DNA of 64,000 nucleotides from Tribonema minus (taxonomy: Eukaryota; Sar; Xanthophyceae; Tribonematales; Tribonemataceae), in NCBI GenBank assembly GCA_017506865.1, contig JAFCMP010000224.1, forward strand, positions 1,053,654 to 1,117,653, in the 5' to 3' direction. A program made the translations under genes and the position numbers. Position 1 is the first letter of the stretch; each line of letters starts with the position of its first letter. Positions 61,711 through 64,000 of this stretch are shown piece by piece. Under the pieces are notes generated by a model. It saw only the letters and a list, made by a program, of their open reading frames with translations. It was not told the origin of the DNA and searched no databases.

Positions 61711-63917
61711 ACGCCCTCCCCCCGACGACAGTCAGAGACGCTGCGGCAGCAGCGGCGCCTGCGGGCGTCGCGCAAGCTGCAGTGCGCGCGACGTCTGCGG
61801 GGGCGACGGCGAGCGCCGCCCAAGCAGCTGACGCGCAGCGGAGCGCTGCGATGGCAGCGGCGCCCTCGGGCGCCGCGCCAGTCGCAGCGCGTACTTCTGG
61901 TGTGGCGGCGCCGCGGCGCGCCGCGCACGCACCAGAGGCACTACGGAGTGCTGTGGCAGCAGCGGCGCCTACTGACGTCGCGCAAGCTGCAGCACGCGCG
62001 GCTTCTGCGAGGGTGCCGGTGAGCGCCGCCCAAACGGCTGACGCGCAACGAAGCGCTGCGATGGCAGCGGCGCCCTCGGGCACCGCGCCGGTCGCGGCGC
62101 GTGCTGCTGGTTTGGCGGTGCCTGCGCGCGCCGCGCACGCACCAACAGCACCACGGAGGGCTGCGGCAGCAGCGGTGTCTATGGACGTCGCGCAAGCGGC
62201 GCGCGCAGCTTCTTCAGTGGCGCCGTCGGGCGCCGCCCAAGAGGATGACGCGCAGCGGGGCGTTGCGATGGCAGCAGCGCCCTCGGGCGCCGCGCCAGTC
62301 GCGGCGCGTGCTTCTGGTGTGGCGGCGCCGCGACGCGCCGCGCTCGCACCAGCAGCACCACGGAACGCTGCGGCAGCAGCGGCACCTTTGGGCGCTGCGC
62401 TGTCTGCAGTGCATGCAGCTTCTGCAGCAGCGGCGAGCGCCGCCCACGCAGCAGCTGCGCAGCAGAGCGTTACGACGGCGCAGCTTCCGTTGAGCGCTGC
62501 TGCTGAGGAGGCGCCCACGAACGCTGCTCAAGCAGCAACGGCGCGATGGAGACCGGCGGCGTTGGCGGCGCCTGATGGTGCTGCACAGTCGCCGGCGACA
62601 ACAACTACGACTGTACAGCGATGGCCTATTTTGGGGCGACGTAAGTCCAGCGGCGCGCGGCTACGGCGCGCGCGCGCGGAGCGCCTGCAGCAGGAGCAGC
62701 GCGCTCGACAGCCGGTAGCACCCCTCAGCCCTATTCAGGAGCTTGGTACTCCAGCATGGAGACCCGTGCATGCTGCGGCGGGTCATGGAGTTGGCGCGCA
62801 CGCGTCATCGCAAGGGGGGGTGAGGATACCACCAGCACCAGCAGTGAGTAGCTGCAGCACGACTACAACTGCAACTTCTGCGCCGGCAACGGCGCCACAT
62901 TTGGCGACTGCAGCAGCTGCTGCGACACGACACACGACAACTCCATCTTCTACACCAACTTCAACTCTGACATCAACTGCGACTCCCACACATTCCTCAA
63001 GACCGCCTTCAGCACCACTCAGCGGCGGCGACGCTGCTGCGGCGGCGCACGCCGCCGACGACGCCGCCTTTGCAGCGGAGCAGCAGCGCAGGCTGATAGC
63101 TCTGCAGCGGCTTCATGCTTTCAAGGTGGATGGCACGGCTCAACCTGAGCCGCAGCGGCGGATGCGCAGCTGGGCGCCGGCGGCAGAGACCCTTGGCGCC
63201 ATCGACGAGGTGCTGGACGGCGAGGCGGGCCTGACAGCGGTGGAGATAGCCATGGCAGAGGAGGCGCGCACTGTTGAGCGCTGCTTCGAGATACTGGCCA
63301 TGTGGGCGCCGGAGGACGGAGCTGATGACGGGGCGGTCTTGGCATACTACGCTGAGGTGGCAGCGATGGAGGCCGCAGTACTACCTGTACCACAGCAGGC
63401 AAGCATGCCCAACGTAAGGGGCAAACTCTATACTGACGTGCACTCTAGGTTCAAGGCCCGTTTACGCTCTGCGCGCGCACTACGTTGCAAGTTTTCTAGG
63501 GACATTCTCTGGGACACTGGGGCCTCAGTTACTGCCATCAGGGAGCAAGCATTCCGCAAATTAGTTGCATCAGGAGCCATAGAGCAACGGGATGTCCACC
63601 AACTCAGCAAACCTAGGGCAGTAGCCGGTGTTGACACATCCAAGAAGCCACAGCGCGTCACCCACGCTGTAGCGCTTCACTTTGAGGCTGATGGCCCAGA
63701 CGGGGTAGCTTTCACTCAGCTGGCGCTCATTGTACCACATCTGCCACACGACATCATCATTGGGCGTGACCACATCAGCAGACATAAGTGGCATGCAAGT
63801 CATAGTGGCAGTGGGCCCACATACGTGTATGGCGAGCCATCAGCAGAGCCCACCCCAGCTTCAGTCCCAAAGTCCCAGTGTACACCTACGGGGAGGAACG
63901 CGATTGGGTGGCAGTAG
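61638..63917 (+). CDS. Pro-pol 5' part: Ala-rich linker and retropepsin-type protease
   Basis: Open in the gag frame from the codon after TAG; the first Met is 61782. A ~280-aa Ala/Arg/Pro linker contains about three ~70-aa repeats (AMAAAPSGAAPVAAR recurring), then Thr/Ser/Pro-rich spacers. A retropepsin domain follows: LWDTGASVTAI (Asp near residue 578 counted from 61782) and HDIIIGRDHI as the second conserved block. The frame stops at 63915-63917. The continuation VYTYGEERDWVAVVRV is open to the window edge in the -1 frame, entered at C_CCA_AAG (63866-63872). Reverse transcriptase and integrase would lie beyond the window. The stop is either a frameshift signal or an indel in this copy. Confidence 0.75.
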   Translation, partial: GCDPQPTPGWGGALGASSVTGGGSDALPPTTVRDAAAAAAPAGVAQAAVRATSAGATASAAQAADAQRSAAMAAAPSGAAPVAARTSGVAAPRRAAHAPEALRSAVAAAAPTDVAQAAARAASARVPVSAAQTADAQRSAAMAAAPSGTAPVAARAAGLAVPARAAHAPTAPRRAAAAAVSMDVAQAARAASSVAPSGAAQEDDAQRGVAMAAAPSGAAPVAARASGVAAPRRAALAPAAPRNAAAAAAPLGAALSAVHAASAAAASAAHAAAAQQSVTTAQLPLSAAAEEAPTNAAQAATARWRPAALAAPDGAAQSPATTTTTVQRWPILGRRKSSGARLRRARAERLQQEQRARQPVAPLSPIQELGTPAWRPVHAAAGHGVGAHASSQGGVRIPPAPAVSSCSTTTTATSAPATAPHLATAAAAATRHTTTPSSTPTSTLTSTATPTHSSRPPSAPLSGGDAAAAAHAADDAAFAAEQQRRLIALQRLHAFKVDGTAQPEPQRRMRSWAPAAETLGAIDEVLDGEAGLTAVEIAMAEEARTVERCFEILAMWAPEDGADDGAVLAYYAEVAAMEAAVLPVPQQASMPNVRGKLYTDVHSRFKARLRSARALRCKFSRDILWDTGASVTAIREQAFRKLVASGAIEQRDVHQLSKPRAVAGVDTSKKPQRVTHAVALHFEADGPDGVAFTQLALIVPHLPHDIIIGRDHISRHKWHASHSGSGPTYVYGEPSAEPTPASVPKSQCTPTGRNAIGWQ
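63866..63872 (+). promoter_or_regulatory. Candidate -1 frameshift heptamer C_CCA_AAG
   Basis: Fits X_XXY_YYZ in the zero frame; slipping back one base gives GTC CCA GTG TAC, which is open to 64000. It is not among the strongest known slippery heptamers and no downstream structure was established. Confidence 0.35.
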
Positions 63918-64000
63918 TGCGCGTCGCAACAGAGCTAGATGGCCTTGAACATGGTGTGCAGACAGTTTGGGTTCAAGTGATGGAGTCTGATGGGATCACA
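63872..64000 (+). CDS. pol: Pol continuation in the -1 frame, partial
   Basis: At least 43 codons open to the window edge (VPVYTYGEERDWVAVV...). It follows the protease and is expected to lead into the RT linker. No catalytic motif is reached within the window. Confidence 0.5.

Overview
The window looks like a repeat-rich stretch of a eukaryotic nuclear genome, most likely a chlorophyte green alga. Grounds: candidate exons joined by GT-AG introns that keep phase; long Ala/Gln-rich ORFs with CAG/GCN runs; a retroelement with the split-repeat and tyrosine-recombinase architecture of Kangaroo (first described in Volvox carteri); a Fanzor-type TnpB relative; and satellite arrays. No rRNA, tRNA, CRISPR array or bacterial-style operon was seen. 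Species assignment is not possible by eye.

Layout. 0.1-4.2 kb (+): a multi-exon Fanzor/TnpB-like gene whose two RuvC aspartates both read Asn and which has an in-frame TGA. 5.2-6.0 kb: a degenerate minisatellite. 6.2-6.6 kb (-): a small unknown gene with a TATA-like box. 8.9-9.7 kb (-): a decayed member of a Gln-rich family whose intact member is at 42.4-43.5 kb. 11.5-17.2 kb: a 2.06-kb direct duplication, each copy holding a unit bounded by ~120-bp inverted repeats, followed by short-form satellite. 17.7-19.7 kb (+): a broken coiled-coil gene. 21.8-27 kb: a tyrosine-recombinase cluster, with a possible degenerate telomere-resolvase-like protein (+) converging on one with a full catalytic set (-), and a retroviral-type DDE integrase (-) split by one TGA. 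28-30.7 kb: two fragments of a LINE-type restriction-like-endonuclease domain.

31.15-33.05 kb: a non-autonomous Ty1/copia element (identical 290-bp LTRs, gag only, GAGTC target duplication). 33.9-39.85 kb (-): a nearly complete Kangaroo/PAT-like element ordered A1-gag-RT/RNaseH-YR-B1-A2-B2, with one frameshift in RNase H. 40-43.5 kb: a weak ORF and the intact Gln-rich gene. 44.8-53.6 kb: about 18 copies of a ~510-bp satellite, partly arranged as a four-monomer (~2.04 kb) higher-order repeat, each monomer carrying an 18-bp perfect palindrome. 54.0-56.3 kb (+): the better preserved paralogue of the 17.7-kb gene, again directly after the satellite. 57.3-58.1 kb: a Gln-rich gene whose start region is duplicated; the second copy is cut by a Ty3/gypsy-type LTR element running off the right edge (LTR 58110-58316, PBS, gag, protease).

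The most unusual signal is in that last element. gag ends in TAG, the pro-pol frame continues in the same frame, and the stop is followed by an 8-nt spacer, a perfect 9-bp stem and a loop complementary to a downstream hexamer. That is the geometry of the gammaretrovirus readthrough pseudoknot. Second is the resolvase-like/integrase cluster at 21.8-27 kb. Third is the double Asp-to-Asn Fanzor. All similarity calls were made by eye from motifs; no database search was run.
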